The notes beneath the pieces are model-generated. The model was not told the origin of the DNA, searched no databases, and worked only from the letters and a program-made list of their open reading frames with translations. A stretch of DNA of 64,000 bases from Tanypteryx hageni (taxonomy: Eukaryota > Arthropoda > Insecta > Odonata > Petaluridae). Shown in pieces: positions 32,926 to 46,318 of this stretch (positions within the stretch are counted from its first letter, which is position 1; the number at the start of each line of letters is the position of its first letter). The translations under genes and the position numbers were made by a program. The stretch is taken from contig CM054112.1 in NCBI GenBank assembly GCA_028673005.1, positions 26,755,124 through 26,819,123 of the forward strand, read 5' to 3'.

Positions 32926-35900
32926 CTTCTTCTGTTTCTCCCTCGTAAAATATTTAAGTAAAAAAAATTGAAAGGCTAGCTGGCGTTCCACTCGGCTGAC
33001 GCCGCGAGTATTATAAGGTCACACACACGCACACACACATACCAGCGCACACATCACAGAGCGCTTACCGAGAAGGTCATCGGATTGGACGCGACGACGC
33101 TGACCGGCCTTTTTTATCTTTACCCACCCCAATAATATTTTTTAATTTTTTTATTGTTTCCATATCAATGAACTGCGAGAAGGACATGTATAACTGTCAT
33201 AAAATCGACACTATTAAAAGGTTTAAAAACGGAGTAAAAATGAAAATTTATCGCGCCAAGGGTATGTATCATCGGATAGAAGTATACAAGCGGAACTTTG
33301 AAATGACATAATAAGAATAATATAATCTGCCTTATGCTAACAGCTGTAGTCATTCAAAATTCAATCTTAAAACATAAACGAAAACATTAATGTGAATTTA
33401 TATTCTGCAATGAATTCGATCAAATTCGTATCTCCTTTTGCTTTGCTCAATAAAAATTGTTCTTTCCACCCTTATACGGGAGAAAACAGTTTGGCGACCA
33501 TTATTCAGGACCAGGAAAAAAGTATCCCTTTTTTCAATACATAAATTGTAAGAGTCAGATAGCTAATGTCATGCCGACTTCCTCTCAGACATCCTCCTTC
33601 CCTTCGTCCTGTCCATCTCCACCCCCCCTCTCTCTCTCTCTCTCCCTCCTCCCTCTCTTTCTCCTCTCTCTCCCTCCTCTCCTTCCTTTCTCTCTCTCCC
33701 TCCTCTCTCCCTCACTCTTCCACTCCTATATCTTTCTTTTTCTCACTCCAAAACACGTCCGATTAATCCCGTTTGGAATGGCGTCCATCTGCCGCCGTGA
33801 AAGAGTTAAGTATTAGATTCCTAATAAAAAATGTCTGTTTGGATCATAAGAATGAAATACTGATTCTTCTTTCCCCACGAAGTCAAACAATTCGTTGCAA
33901 ATATTTTCTGCGTTTATCGCAAGTTTCCAATCAAATTTATCTAGTACGTGCCAAAATAAATCGACGATACTTTATTTATTAGGTAGAAATATTATAAACG
34001 TCCGCGTTACATTCATTTTCCAGGTATCGTATCCTTATTTATTTGCCTACAGAAAAAAATAACTTCACAACGCGCTGCTTTCGTTATCAGTAACCAAAAG
34101 TTTAATTAATTTTTTAATTAAACGTATCTATATAAGCCGTAATTCCTGACTGATTTGGTAAAATTAGTCCCAGTACACTAAGAGCCATTTCCTACTTGTT
34201 AAAGTAGGTAAGTTAAATATCGAAATACGTATTTTAGTTCTAATTATCACATCCCATGGTTTTTCGTAGTAAGCATGCCATTGTCAGCTTCAACCAATCT
34301 CGTTTGTTTTGCTTTTAATCTTATCAATTTCTTTTAAATTAATTCCTAAGGTTGCAAATATTTCACGAAATAATTCAGAATACCTATCTTTTACAATGAT
34401 TATTATTGAAAGGTAACTTTAATTCTCCCGGCCAAAATGTCTTTAGAGAATCTTTAATTCAAACAACATTCATGCGCTATTTTAACGATTCCCAATCGAG
34501 TTCGTGCCGCGACACGAACGCTAGTTCGTCGTCGAAGTTCCGGAGAGGACATTACGGCGGGACATGCGTCCCGAGCGTCCCGAGGGTCCCGAGAGAGGAA
34601 GGACAATAGCCCCCGAAAAGAAGGCCACACGCAACGCACACGTGCATCGCCCGGTCGACCCACCTGGGAGGGAGAGAAAGGCCATGTAGGCGCAGGTGCG
34701 AAAAGGACAACGCCAAAGAAAAGCGTATTTCCCATCGAGATTAATTCAAGCACGAAAGACTTCAATTGATACACCGCTGTTACAATTTGTAACTGTATAC
34801 ACGTATTCAAATCAATCCTTGCCGAGATCGAAGACAGAGTGTTGCCGGTTGCATAACACACCGGGAGGAACCAAACTGCGATTATTTTTCGTCTCATGTA
34901 CGCTTTTCTTTACACAAAGATTTATCGCTAAAATATTTTTATTTATAATTGCGCATGAAAAGTACCGACTTCTTCCGAGAAACCGATTCACACTAAAAAT
35001 TCACCAATCCTCGAATACATTAATCGACTAATAGAATTTGGTCGTGAATATATCAGAAATCACTCTGAAGCTATAACGGTCTCGAAGATGAAAGGTGGAA
35101 TCACAGTCGCCAGCAAACGAGTCGATTGTTATTTTTATAACTGATAAGATTTGTGTAGATACAAAATGAAATAATGTCCGCATACCTACGTTGGGTATGT
35201 ACGTATAGCATGTAAGCGAAATCACAACAAAGGTTCTTTTTCAGTCCTTGATTTTCCCTTCAGTCGAAATGGCAAAAGCAGACCTTAAAAATATCATATG
35301 GCAAGTGGCACATTTGCACAAGCTACTTCTTCCATATTATGCTAAGAGAAAATGTAATTTCACGCGTGTATTAAAATAAGACTCGTAGATTTTAATGATT
35401 CACAAAATGAGGAGTTAGCAAAGCCCGTCGCGTGAGGTGAGTTTTTGAGAGGCGGCACTTTTCTAGAGATGGAATTACGGCAGTGTCGCTGTCGATCGGC
35501 GCCTATATCTTGTGACCTGGGGCGACAATTTTGTCTTTTAGCATCAGGCGGCAGATTTACACGCAACGGCTCTGCCAAACCCAATGGGTGGCGAGAATGT
35601 TTTGATGGCGACCAGCTTTGTGGAACAAAAATAAATAAAAATGGATAAATTAAATCTCTACAAAAATGAATATCGAGCCAGACGAGAAATAAAACAACTG
35701 CAAAATCGATTAGAATGCTTTCTCCGCATAATGTATCAATTACGCATGGAGACTGAATTTATCATGCTCCATAGTTCATCAAATTACATATATCCACAGG
35801 CGAGCAACCAAGCTCTTTAAAACGAATACAAACTCGAAGGTTCATCATAATTGTACGACTGAAGTGTCGTTACAAAAGCACTGCTTAGAAAAAGATGAGG

Positions 35901-38764
35901 CGTTACTTCATAAAACAATGTAAAACAAAGAAACCCGAGGACTTACAATATCTGAACTATTCATAACTACAAAGAAGTTGATACTAGTTCGATTCACGGC
36001 CAACGAAAATTCGTGGGAGGCATTTAAAAAAAGTCAGTTGGTATTATTCAATCCACTCGATGTTTTTTTTTGTGTGGCGGATTCTCTGACGAGCCTCTTC
36101 TCCTTTTCACCCACACCCCATCTCTCTATCTGAGGCCTTCCACATCCATAAGCGTTCCAATTTCTCCGAAATAAGAACAACAAGCAACCCAAGGGTATAG
36201 CAGCAAGAAAGCGATCTTGGCTAATAATTTATAATAGTTTAATTCCTTTGTTCGGAGTGTTATTCTTAATGCAATGAGCTTTAGGAACGCATAGTTAACC
36301 TAACAAGGTGGAGGACAAGCTCTTATTATAGCTTGTAACTACGCAGTGATAAAGCAATTCCTAAATCTTATAAATGAGAGAAAAATCCCAAAACGTTGAT
36401 TATAAAACGTGATCGGAAGGTTTTCACCGATGGCGGCTGCTTTGCAGTTGCCGTGCGTGTGTTTTAATCCACTCTTCAATGGCTTCAGGCGTTAATTATG
36501 GGATAGGAGGCATGAGACAAACTAGTTAATTCATTCTTTGAATGATTAAATGTTTTTTATCCGCAATGGTTATCTATCCGTTGTTTTACACAAAAATTCA
36601 TCCGATACGCAGATCGCAAAGCCTTTTTATAAACGCGCCTCTGATCTCATTCTTTCACACAATTGTCGGAAGATTCACTTAAGATTTATGGTTTGGAGAA
36701 GATCATTGTTTGCTCCTCAAATAAGCGGAAGCGAACAAAGATCCAAATTCTCCCCCTCTTTATTTTTCTCGGACGCCCCACCGTTTCCTCATTCTTCCCT
36801 TCCCATAATTCCTCGCGGCCTCCCAATTATAAACTACACCTTCCCCTTCCCCGTCTCGGGTGGCGTCATCGGGGAGAAGGACCGGGCGAGGGGCAGTGTG
36901 CTTCCAACGGACGCCGACTGACCGTTTTAAAAGCGAAAATATTCATTAATTGTGAGGGAGAGAGAAACGGCAAAGGGTGGAATTGAAACGGAGGCTTTTT
37001 TATTATTAATAAAAACGTCGGGTATCCTTTTTTCCTACATGAAGAGTGGTTCCAATTAAAATGTTTTTCTGCATTAAAGCAAAGCGCCTCTTAATAAAAA
37101 ACACTAATTTTTCCATTAATTTTACCAACTTCGATTGTTTACGAGAGAGTAATTAATTATGATTTTTTTGCGAAATTTTGGAAATGAATACGAGTTCTTC
37201 TGAGAACGAAGCCATAAAATGAATTTAATTTTTCTGAGACGGCCACGACTGTATGGATTTCAATGGAACCAGATTTATTGGTTCGATGTATCCGTTCATA
37301 AAAGAATACTCAAGACGCTGATATGATTCATATAACAATATCGTCAGATAATTTTTCAGATATTAGCAGGCACAGAAATGTACGCAGAAGCTACCCCCAT
37401 ACGCCAGCTTTTAAAAAAATCAAAGGGGTGAGATAGGTGCCATACCGCGCGAGTTCAAATAAAGGAAAATATTGAATTTCATCAGAGAGCACGCCGGCCA
37501 TACCGCAAAAATCATACAAAGCGTCTATTTATTACTTTAGAATCTGTTTTACTATCTACACTTGTGCGCGTGGCTAAAAACATCCTTTCCATCCTTCTCT
37601 GAGGAACGAAGGAATACTTTATTTGCGGTCAATGGAGAGGAAGTGGACGAGAAAGAGACTGGAAGTCGCCATGACAGAGTGAATAATTTTGAGGCTAACG
37701 AATGTGACTCACACACACATATCGTGAGCCTAGTAATTATGATCAAGAATTCCACCTAAAGTTCGCATAAATACATGAAAGGTTTGTTATTCAGAATAGT
37801 TTTAGTGTCACAATTGCTTCATTTCAGATCAGAATCAGAATGCTTAGAATTGCTACGACACTTTTGACAGCTCACATACTGGAAAGTAAAAAGGTAGCAA
37901 AATATTTTGTGCTAACTAATTTGATTTAACCATACTAAAGAACCACCATTGACTTTTGACAGCGCTACAATTTATGCAAGATTACTAAAGGAATTGAAGA
38001 TGCATAGTTTCTCAAGAACGAAAATTGTTAAACATAAAAAAGCCTTACAAGTAATAACTTAGCCTGATTATGTGGCGACATGCAATGATCATCAAATAAC
38101 CTTTAGTGATCCTTCAGTTTCGATTTTCAAGAACGAGCGAAATAGGTACCACGGCCACCAATATAAAACAGCGCGATTCAGGTCGGTGGCGACAGCTGTT
38201 GTCGGAACCAGAAACTTCTCTATAAAAACGGCGATAAAGTTACTAAATATGACGTTAGATGACGAAAAAGCCACAGTTAAGAAAGGGCTTATTCATATCT
38301 GCCGTCATATGAATAAAATGAAGTTCAGATTGACATATAAAATGTGAATTCTGGCTATATTTCAAATATCAATTATCAAAGTAACATCACGCTATAAAGT
38401 TTGTTACTTAAACTTACGCCATTATTTAATAATAATTTCCAATGTTACAATTAGAAGCGTCGGCATTTTTATGACTGACCATCATTACGAGAAAAAAACA
38501 GTCTTTCACTGTCTCTGTCGTAAAGAGTAATAAAAAATCATCCAAGTGCGCTAAATAAATCCTAAATATAATTCATTCGGCAAAAAATTGTATTTAACTT
38601 TATGTATGGCAAATAACGCAATACTCCAGCGGAGCTGAAACGATTCTAAATTATTTTGGTCTCCTCGACGTGGGATGGTAAGAAATACACCTAAGCATTT
38701 TTTCTTCATCGTTAGTAATAACTGAAATTATGCTATTAAATCGAAAATAATCGAGGTGTCTTAC
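32926..38764. other. Probable intron of the WW-domain gene
   Basis: No gene supported. It holds a short (CA)n at about 33020-33045, a pyrimidine tract at 33590-33735, a balanced patch at 34490-34720 and AT-rich DNA elsewhere. If the exon at 38765-38923 is real, the next exon on the minus strand should begin with a Trp codon. I could not find it here. Confidence 0.35.
33590..33735. repeat. Pyrimidine tract with (CT)n
   Basis: C/T-only for most of its length, with long CTCTCTCTCC units. Confidence 0.8.
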
Positions 38765-38923
38765 CTTGGCGCCTGTTACCAAATTGACGTAGCATGTCTG
38801 CTCGGCAGACGAGTCGTACGATTCCCGCCAGCCGGAGGGAAGTGGAAGAGCCCTGCTCGTAGTGTCTTCACCGTCCGCGAGGGGACTCGAGCTGCAAGAT
38901 CTGCTGCCATCACCCGCCTCTTC
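38765..38923 (-). CDS. Probable exon with half a WW-like domain (RhoGAP-like gene)
   Basis: On the minus strand CCTGTTTACAG|GAAGAG (acceptor) and GCCAAG|GTAAGA (donor) enclose 159 bp, exactly 53 codons, open in phase 0. The product starts EEAGDGSRSCSSSPLADG, an acidic/serine linker, and ends with LPSGWRESYDSSAEQTCYVN then LVTGAK. This is the first two strands of a WW-like domain; the second Trp would be the first codon of the next exon. In ARHGAP12/27-type Rho GTPase-activating proteins a similar half-module follows the second WW domain and an acidic linker (family knowledge recalled, not searched). The patch is much GC-richer than the AT-rich DNA on both sides. The alternative is another multi-WW protein. 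The exon call is strong; the family is tentative. Confidence 0.7.
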
Positions 38924-41289
38924 CTGTAAACAGGACGAAGTGAGCGCGAATTACAAATGTGTGGTGTCGACATTAGTCTACGTGCAAAATTTCCAATATT
39001 GTGATTAGTACGCCGTAGATAAAAAAATAATTTTCGTAACATGCCATGGACAGAAATTTAACGAAAAATTATGTTAAAAAAACAGCCTGAAAATTCTATT
39101 TTACTTCTTGCAGTAACATACGTGGCAGGATGAAATCTTATGTTGATATTTATTTAATTTTTGACAATGGACAATATAAAACAATTTATACATTCTCCGT
39201 AAAATTTAATCACAATATTTTTATATTTAAAAATTAATTACATAGAAACTTAGCCAATCAGCTGACAGGTAACTTAGTACAAATATAAAACAAATAGCAT
39301 ATAAATAAATGCAACTATTTAACTCTCAAATTCATTATAAAATTTAACTGTTTTCAACGAAAATACGAAAATTGAGATATATAACATCTGTTCTTCTAAT
39401 CTTTCTTAAATACAAGGACGCTGTTAAAGCTAGATAGATCTATACCACATACAACGATGTGTGTTGCCAGCAACAAAAACTGTATTATTTGAAATATCAG
39501 CATAAAACGTGATTTTAATGTTATATCTAAAACAAGTATGTTGGAAAATAGATGAATTATTAATATTTAACAAATTATTATAATTATTTGAGAATAACAA
39601 ATAATTAGATGGTAATGTTAAAGATACAGGATGCGATATATAAAGCGAGTTATTTCTTAATAACTCCTTCGAAGACAGGAAGGCTTAACTTGATAGGAAC
39701 CTATCAAATTGTGTTTTTTTTTAATTCAGGACATATTTGGCACACCTAGTAGCAAGAAAACGTTCGAGAAAAAGCGGACAATGGGCAAAAAGTTACCGAA
39801 ATTAAAGTAATTTGTGCAATTCATATTAATTGTTGGTCATTCGCTCATTATAAATATTCGATTGAAAGCTATATTAATGCATTTTAAATCGATCTATAAA
39901 AAGAAATACAAGGAAAATTTATAAGAGAGCGTATGCAAGTGAAAATATTTCACGACAAAGACATTTTAGCAAGAAATAAAACTGTAATACGAACCGAGCA
40001 GCATTGTGACGCGAAATTGCCATCGTACCAAGTGTGTAGGATCATTGGAAATACGACATTCCCCCAGAAACTGATTCGGTTAAGATGGCGTCATAGAAAC
40101 CAATGAGAATAAATAAACACGCGTAGTCATAGCAACGGATAAAACATTCACGCGTAAAAAACGAGGAAGCCTCTATTATAATAAAAGCCATTTTATGTCA
40201 TTATGTCATGTTGCAGTCGTCAAGGGCAAACGCATTATTGCTATCTTCATTGGATTATGTATACCAAATCGGATTTAGATGTGGGACAGCATGCGTGTTT
40301 AACTATTTAACTAATATTGTGGAGAATGCTATTTCATGATCTGCGCAGGTTACAGTTAAATAGAAATGAGAGTATTTCAACCTATGGCCTTGGTTTTGGT
40401 TGCCATTAAAATATGGGCTAATTTTATCCAGATGTGCTAATTGTACTATATACTATATACGGAAATAAAATGTACAGTATATTTAGTGTACCTATAAAAA
40501 AGTTATTTTCATGGCAAACTAAGTGAAATTCAATTCTTAGAAGCTTTGGTATTTTTATTGGATCGTATTTTTTACAAAAATATTAGATTAAACCTGATGA
40601 GAAAAAGAAAAATATTTTAGGCTCATCTGACATAACTAGTGCATCTGTGTTGGAACGAAATATTTACTACAAACGTCGAGAAATGAAAAACGTCATCAAA
40701 GAATTATAACTAATATTCATTAAAGAATGACATTAAAAAAGAAAAGAGCAGCTAGTTGGCTTTAAAAAGAGTCAGTGACGATCGAAAGGGAAAAAGATAC
40801 AACTTTAGAACTTTTGCATGGAATTTTATGCGCTGTTCATTTAAGCATTAAAATTGTAGTTAGATATTAAAATTTGCCACCTGTTTACATATAATATTAA
40901 TTTTATTTTCGCACTCCCATCACAAATCTTAAAATTTCATATAGTTATATTTGTAGAAAACAGTCAAATCATAGAATGGAAAACATTAAACTAAATCTTG
41001 CAAAATATTTGTTCCTGTGAGTCTTAAAATGTCGAACTTGACTCAAATTTAAGCATAATATAGTAAATTTCAATGTTTTATATAGTAAACGCATGTCCGC
41101 TGCAGCTACGCTTGCCATTAATTTTTAGTAAGAATTTACCAAGGAGTAGTGGTAGAAGAAAAGCGACAAAGTAACTGAGGAGAATTTCGTCAGTTTGGAG
41201 GACTATAGTATGAGTAGAGAGAGGAAAGAAGATCTTTAAGAAAAATTGAAAAAATCACTAAAAATAAAGATATCCATTACGATAAATTA
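38924..41289. other. Probable intron, AT-rich
   Basis: Very AT-rich, with no ORF, repeat or RNA gene I can support. Confidence 0.4.
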
Positions 41290-41297
41290 GTATGCAT

Positions 41298-41484
41298 CAG
41301 TGGCGGATCCAAGGTCGATGGCCCCATTGCCCTCCACTGAGCGCATTATTAAATTCATTCCGCGCAAAATCCCTTTATTATACGCCGCAGATTAGGTCTG
41401 CATGGCAAAGGAAAGAAAGATCCAGACAGGAGAAGAGATTTTTAATGCAAAGGGCAGAGGCGGATGTTTCTGGATCCGCCCCTG
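41298..41484. mobile_element. 187-bp hAT MITE
   Basis: Its ends, CAGTGGCGGATCCA and TGGATCCGCCCCTG, are inverted repeats. GTATGCAT (41290-41297) and GCATGCAT (41485-41492) form the 8-bp duplication (7 of 8). It has no coding capacity. It is a non-autonomous hAT. Confidence 0.85.
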
Positions 41485-41583
41485 GCATGCATGTCAGGGT
41501 GTATTATTTAAGCATATGAATACATTTTGTATCCGAAAATAAAATGGTTTCTAGTTTTACTTGCAAAACTTTATCAACTATTT

Positions 41584-41836
41584 CAGCGCTTCTCAACCGG
41601 CAGGACGCGAAGTTCGTCTAGGTGGGACTCGAAGTTTCGAGGAAAATTATTATAAAACCTCTCTCAACAAATTACTGCAAAATTTAATGCCCTTAAATGA
41701 TTCATTTAATAGTGAAATGCAGTTGACGTAAAAACCAACATGCTGGAAACGGTGGGATTAGTTTTATCATGGTGGGACCAAGGTTTTTGACAAAATGACT
41801 GGTGGGGCGCAAGATGCAAATGGTTGAGAGCCACTG
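41584..41836. mobile_element. 253-bp hAT MITE
   Basis: Its ends, CAGCGCTTCTCAACC and GGTTGAGAGCCACTG, are inverted repeats. A perfect 8-bp duplication, AACTATTT, lies at 41576-41583 and 41837-41844. The internal GGTGGGACC-type phrases are typical of this hAT class. Confidence 0.9.
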
Positions 41837-41992
41837 AACTATTTTATAGAATACATTTTTAGAACTGTATATTTTCACTTACTTTCGCTTCGATAAGATA
41901 ACCGATCTCACAGCAATATATTCCCTGTATTCTACCTTTACAATGTATAGTAGTGTAATATGAAAACAATATGTTAACCACAACAATAATAA

Positions 41993-43145
41993 ACTAGCGT
42001 AATTGCCCGTCAAATATGACGGGTATGCGTGGATTAAGTATAAAGTTAAAATTGAAATAAAAATTAATGAAACCAACCTTTATATGCACTAAAACTTAAG
42101 CAATAAACATCAAATTCACATAATGAGTGTTCCAGAGAGTAAAAACATTTTTGGGCGAATAGGAATTGCTTGACAAAGAAATACATGACGCTATACAAAT
42201 CTTATGCGCCAAAAATTATTTATAATTTACGGAACATTTAATTTTGTCCCTCTCTCCTTTCTTTCTTCCTCTCTCGTATTAAAACATTCAAAGCACGCAT
42301 TCCTTACGCATGTAGTATTAGCATTGAGACGACAATACAATCTCGAGGTTTAACAATGACATGGTCGGCAAGGCAATATATTCTTAAAAAACTTAAAATT
42401 TTCAAATAAATCTGATTTAAACGTAGAACTTGAGCGATTTTGCATCGTAAGCAAAATGCGACGATAAGAATAAGAAACGGTGTTTCTTTTTCTTTAGAAC
42501 GGGGTAGGTCCGAAGATCGTAGGTCAATTATTTCCATTTTAATTTGCAAAAGAGTAAAATCCTGCAAGTCCAACAATCGAATATTACGTGTTATCTTATG
42601 GGAAATAGAAATTATCTACTGGAGTCGAACCCGGGTCTTTTTTGGGATTTTCTTTCGTAAATGGCTTTTTCTATAAGAGACAAACATTCCAACTAAATTT
42701 GAATCTTCTATCTACTCGGAAAGTTTGTTAAAAAAGCATTACACTCAGTCAGTGGCGCGTGCTGGAGGTTGTTGCAGACGGAGTATATAAGTATATAAGA
42801 TATAAATATATATATATAAGATAACGTCGATTTAATTAGTAAGTAGTAATAGTTCGCAAACTGGACGATAGGGTATAGGGAAGGAGAATCTCTAAAGCGA
42901 AATGCCGAAATGAGCAACAGTGCGAGCGCCCTTGACGGCGAGTGATTTTTACCCGAAAAATTGCGAAATATCCGTGTTCAAAACGAATTTGAATTTGAAG
43001 ATCGACGCAAGGAAATGCATTTTCTTCTTTTAGGCGTTGTTTGGTCTAAACCCGATATTCGTAAGACGATTCTAAGTAATTTAAAAATGTGATTGAAAGT
43101 TTTGTTTACTGATTTTCGGTAACGTAACTCCCATAAAAATACATG
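41993..43145 (+). repeat. Dispersed repeat family B, copy 2 (composite)
   Basis: It opens with ACTAGCGTAATTG and a perfect 7-bp hairpin, CCCGTCA-aata-TGACGGG, at 42006-42023, matching 14555-14585. CTTTTAGGCGTTGTTT and TCTAAGTAATTTAAAA at about 43027-43087 match the other copy. The B-box-like GAGTCGAACCCGGG at about 42611 precedes this block instead of following it, so the copy is rearranged or made of two insertions. There is a short (TA)n at about 42800-42818. Confidence 0.45.
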
Positions 43146-43518
43146 GAGGCTTCATATGTACTGACTGACTGAAGGACGCATGCACGCTGCTTCACACAAA
43201 AATTATAATAAGATGCGATTTCTCGAAAATTCCTTTATGTATATAGGGGAAGGTTGCCTATATTGGACCATCTCAGATATTTTTATATTTTTACCAGAAA
43301 TAAAAGCTTAAACAGGCAAAATTTCACGTGAAAGAGAATACGTTTATTTTTAATCCGTAATGCAACTAATAAATACAATAAAAGAAAATAAATGTTTTTT
43401 GAACAACTGCATTTGGTCCAAATTGAGAAACTGGTTGCTTAAATTAGGCCACGTGTTCCTCAAATTGGGTCATTGCATGTAAATGTAATTATTCACATTA
43501 ATTATTACAACTTATGTC

Positions 43519-45038
43519 CTACATTTCTGACAAAAAATCTTTGGTTGGATTGAATGTTTGGATAAAATGTTTTAGCCACTTTGTGAAGAGCACAGTATTT
43601 ATGTACTTCGATTTCGAAATTTCAACTAAGCTTCCTGGGGAAGCCCCAATCGCCAATTCATTAGTCAATCTAAATATTAAAAAAATAATCATTGGTGGTA
43701 TGTACTGCCCAGAAGCACTAACGCAACACAGCATTCTTGTGTTCACGCCTTGTTCAGCGCTTGAAATTGCGCCAACTTATTTTTTCCCTTTCTGAGAAAC
43801 AATTTTCTGGGATCTTTTCTGCACCGTATAAAATCCGCTCTCATCTACGTTGAATGTCCTTGCGGGATTCGATTTATTTTCATCACATATTCACTCTAAA
43901 ATGTTTTTTTTTTAACTCTTCGACTTTTTTCTGTTGAAACCCTATGCACGGCCCTTTGATGTTGATTGTGGCTGTCGTAATGACAACTCTGGATGTCTAC
44001 GCACTTTTTTTAACTGCCATACCATGGTCTTTGTTAAAATTATGGGGCAAATCATTTCTGTCTTGCGACGTCATGATGTCCTTAATTGTTAAACCGAACA
44101 TCATCTCTTCAAACTTCAGGATGTGCTTCACGAGTCCATCTTCAATTTCTTTGGAGAAGACAGCACTCCTCCCAAAGTGTTTCATTTTACCGTTGGCACG
44201 CTTATTTTTACTTTCTCCATACGTAGTATAGGGGAAAGTATTGTTTTCGTGAAAAAAATCGATTTCGAGATTTCAACGGAAATACACGTTTTGACGTCCA
44301 CTGAACACGTTTTGACCATTTTCTCGAACATGTCTGTGTGTGTGTGACAACTTTTTTGTGGGTGCTCTAACTCAGGACAATACAAAATTTTATATTCAAC
44401 ATTTTTATAAAAGTCAGAAGAACTGATTAGTTTTTGGTAAAAATCGGTCAACCGGAAGTGGGTGTTTACTCTTGTCACATCGGTTATTTTGAAATATTTG
44501 CTTTAATATTTGATAAATGTAAAAATGTACTGGAATAAAAGTTGTAGGAAATTTATTTAATTTTCTACAAACTTTGTTTGAAACATTTTCCCATATAATG
44601 CATTGTCTAACAATAAGAGATATCTTATATTTTTAGCTGCCACCACCACGCCACCTACCGACGACTATTGTTAACAATTGACACTTAGTTACGTCTTAGT
44701 AGCGCTCCTTTTTCTTTTCTTAATTGTTGGAGCTTTGTGGCTATATCCAATATCAGAAGGCTATGGTTTGAGTTTATTTCTGTTCTTTGTAAAGTCTAAA
44801 ATTTTCTCGCAGTTTCTTAAAATATTTATTAGTATGTAACCTATTTGGAATTTTTAGAAATATTACAGGTATGGAGAAAGTCATGTGGTGGCCAAATCAT
44901 TTTTATTTTTAGCGTACCGTTTAATTGTAGCTTTAGGCGGGCACATTCGTTTAGTCCAAAGTCACCATTTTGGTAAGCGACCACGGCTCGGCTAAGCTCG
45001 TCTATATTCCACTTCCCATATTTCCCTCTTAATGCCAT
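43519..45038 (-). pseudogene. pogo/Tigger transposase remnant (psq HTH + DDE)
   Basis: Reading on the minus strand from 45038: RGKYGKWNIDELSRAVVAYQ and NGDFGLNECAR, a pipsqueak-type helix-turn-helix. After a frameshift come PPKATIKRYAKN, then the MITE (44902-44211), then KRANGKMKHFGRSAVFSKEI, KHILKFEEMMFGLTIKD and LPHNFNKDHGMA. Further stops follow. The DDE part has FNVDESGFYTVQKRSQKIVS (first catalytic Asp) and MLCCVSASGQYIPPMIIF. The frame ends at FNPTKDFLSEM, just before the expected second Asp block, so the catalytic C-terminus is deleted. Intact relatives are DNA transposases that cut and paste at TA sites. This one is non-functional. Confidence 0.85.
44211..44902 (+). mobile_element. 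MITE family C, copy 2, inserted in the pogo transposase
   Basis: A 692-bp element with left end CTTTCTCCATACGTAGTATA, internally folding with GGGGAAAG, and right end TATGGAGAAAGTCATGTGGTGGCC. A perfect 9-bp direct repeat, TTATTTTTA, lies at 44202-44210 and 44903-44911. Excising the element and one repeat rejoins the pogo frame as KRYAKN-KRANGK, which confirms the insertion boundaries to within a few bases. It has no transposase. Confidence 0.88.
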
Positions 45039-45545
45039 GTTGAAATAACAATCGCTACCATTTATATACATAGGATTAAAATCTTGGATAAAATGTAATC
45101 CCATTATCTTTGTAGTGACTGTTAGTATTCCTAAATTGGACTGGTTCAATTTAGGAAACTCTTCATGGTCGAAATTAGGCTACAACGCTATATTGACCTG
45201 CGGCGAGTAATATCAAAATTGCTTGCCCATTTATTGGCTATTTCGTACGATGAAATGAAAGACAGAAACCTATAATTTTAGCACGATCCCTTGACATATT
45301 AAAATTTACCTTGAGAATGAATTTGCGCTTAGGTAGGGTTTCCAAAAAATAGCTACGTCATGCTAAAATTGAACTTTTCTTCCCACACCAACTGTCTCGA
45401 TCCATACAGCTCTCACAACTGATATGGCGGTTTAATGCATCAAGTACTTCCTATTCGTGACCCTAGAATCCCCCTATGTACAGAAACTTATACACTGTAA
45501 GCATGGTCCAATTTAGGCGGCGGTCCAAATTACGCAACTCTCCCA

Positions 45546-46318
45546 CAAATAATCAGAGATATGGCAAGCTTAAACGTTTTCAAAAGATTTCTCAATGGAA
45601 TAGTATTAGTAGTGCTCCAATCGAAATGTTGGTTAAGACTTCCAGTACAAGCATTTCGTTTAGTTCCCCGTTGGACATAGTATTCTCACACAAATATCTT
45701 ACGTTCCCGGCCTATATGAAAGGAAAGGTTCCTATATGTATTACAACATAAAGCATGAAACTTATGAGATAGTGGTTATAAATTTAGTAATAAATAAACC
45801 CTAATTTATTTGCTTTAAAACTAGCATAATTGCAACTAAAATAAATACAAACATAAATAATAATTAATTTTAGCGATTGTGAAATAATTTTCATATAGGT
45901 ACAAGTTTTCTCTCTGTATCTATGTTCTTGGGCTAACCTTCCCAGTATCTTTATCCCAACATTTCCTTCATATTCTCATATTCTCTCCATTTCTTAAAAC
46001 TAAGCAAAATACCTGTTCGCTTCCTACCTCATTGACTTATCATAGCCTCTAAATATTTTATCTACCTATTCTGTCGCTGCGTAATTAAACTAATTAAGCC
46101 TCTCAATTCCTATTCAATTGTTAATTTCTCATTTCAGCCAACTCTCTCTCGTCTTGGGAATATACACGTCCTTATAAAAAATATCTATTATGAAAATTAA
46201 ACAGTTTAAACACAAAAAACGCACGCACACGCACATAGAAGGGAAAAATGTAAAGTGGCTTAATAAGCTCGTTTTACTAAAAATAAACAATGCGATAAAA
46301 GACATTTCTCCTGCCGAC
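45546..46318. other. Probable intron
   Basis: AT-rich. ACTAGCATAATTG at about 45822 repeats the opening of family B without its hairpin. No gene otherwise. Confidence 0.4.

Larger units (their letters stand above)
43246..45545 (-). mobile_element. pogo/Tigger-type DNA transposon, broken
   Basis: A 24-bp imperfect inverted repeat marks the ends: GGGGAAGGTTGCC... at 43246-43269 and ...GCAACTCTCCCA at 45522-45545 (18 of 24). A GGTCCAAATT-type box is repeated inside both ends (43412, 43439-43468, 45127-45175, 45505-45530). The left flank ends in TA, the expected target, but the right TA is not visible. The transposase remnant lies on the minus strand and is interrupted by MITE family C copy 2. 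Confidence 0.75.

Noticed and set aside
34454..34897. Exon with acceptor CTCCCTCCCAG on the minus strand
   Set aside because: The translated frame shows no PH, SH3, WW or RhoGAP features and no matching donor; it looks like GC-rich intronic sequence.
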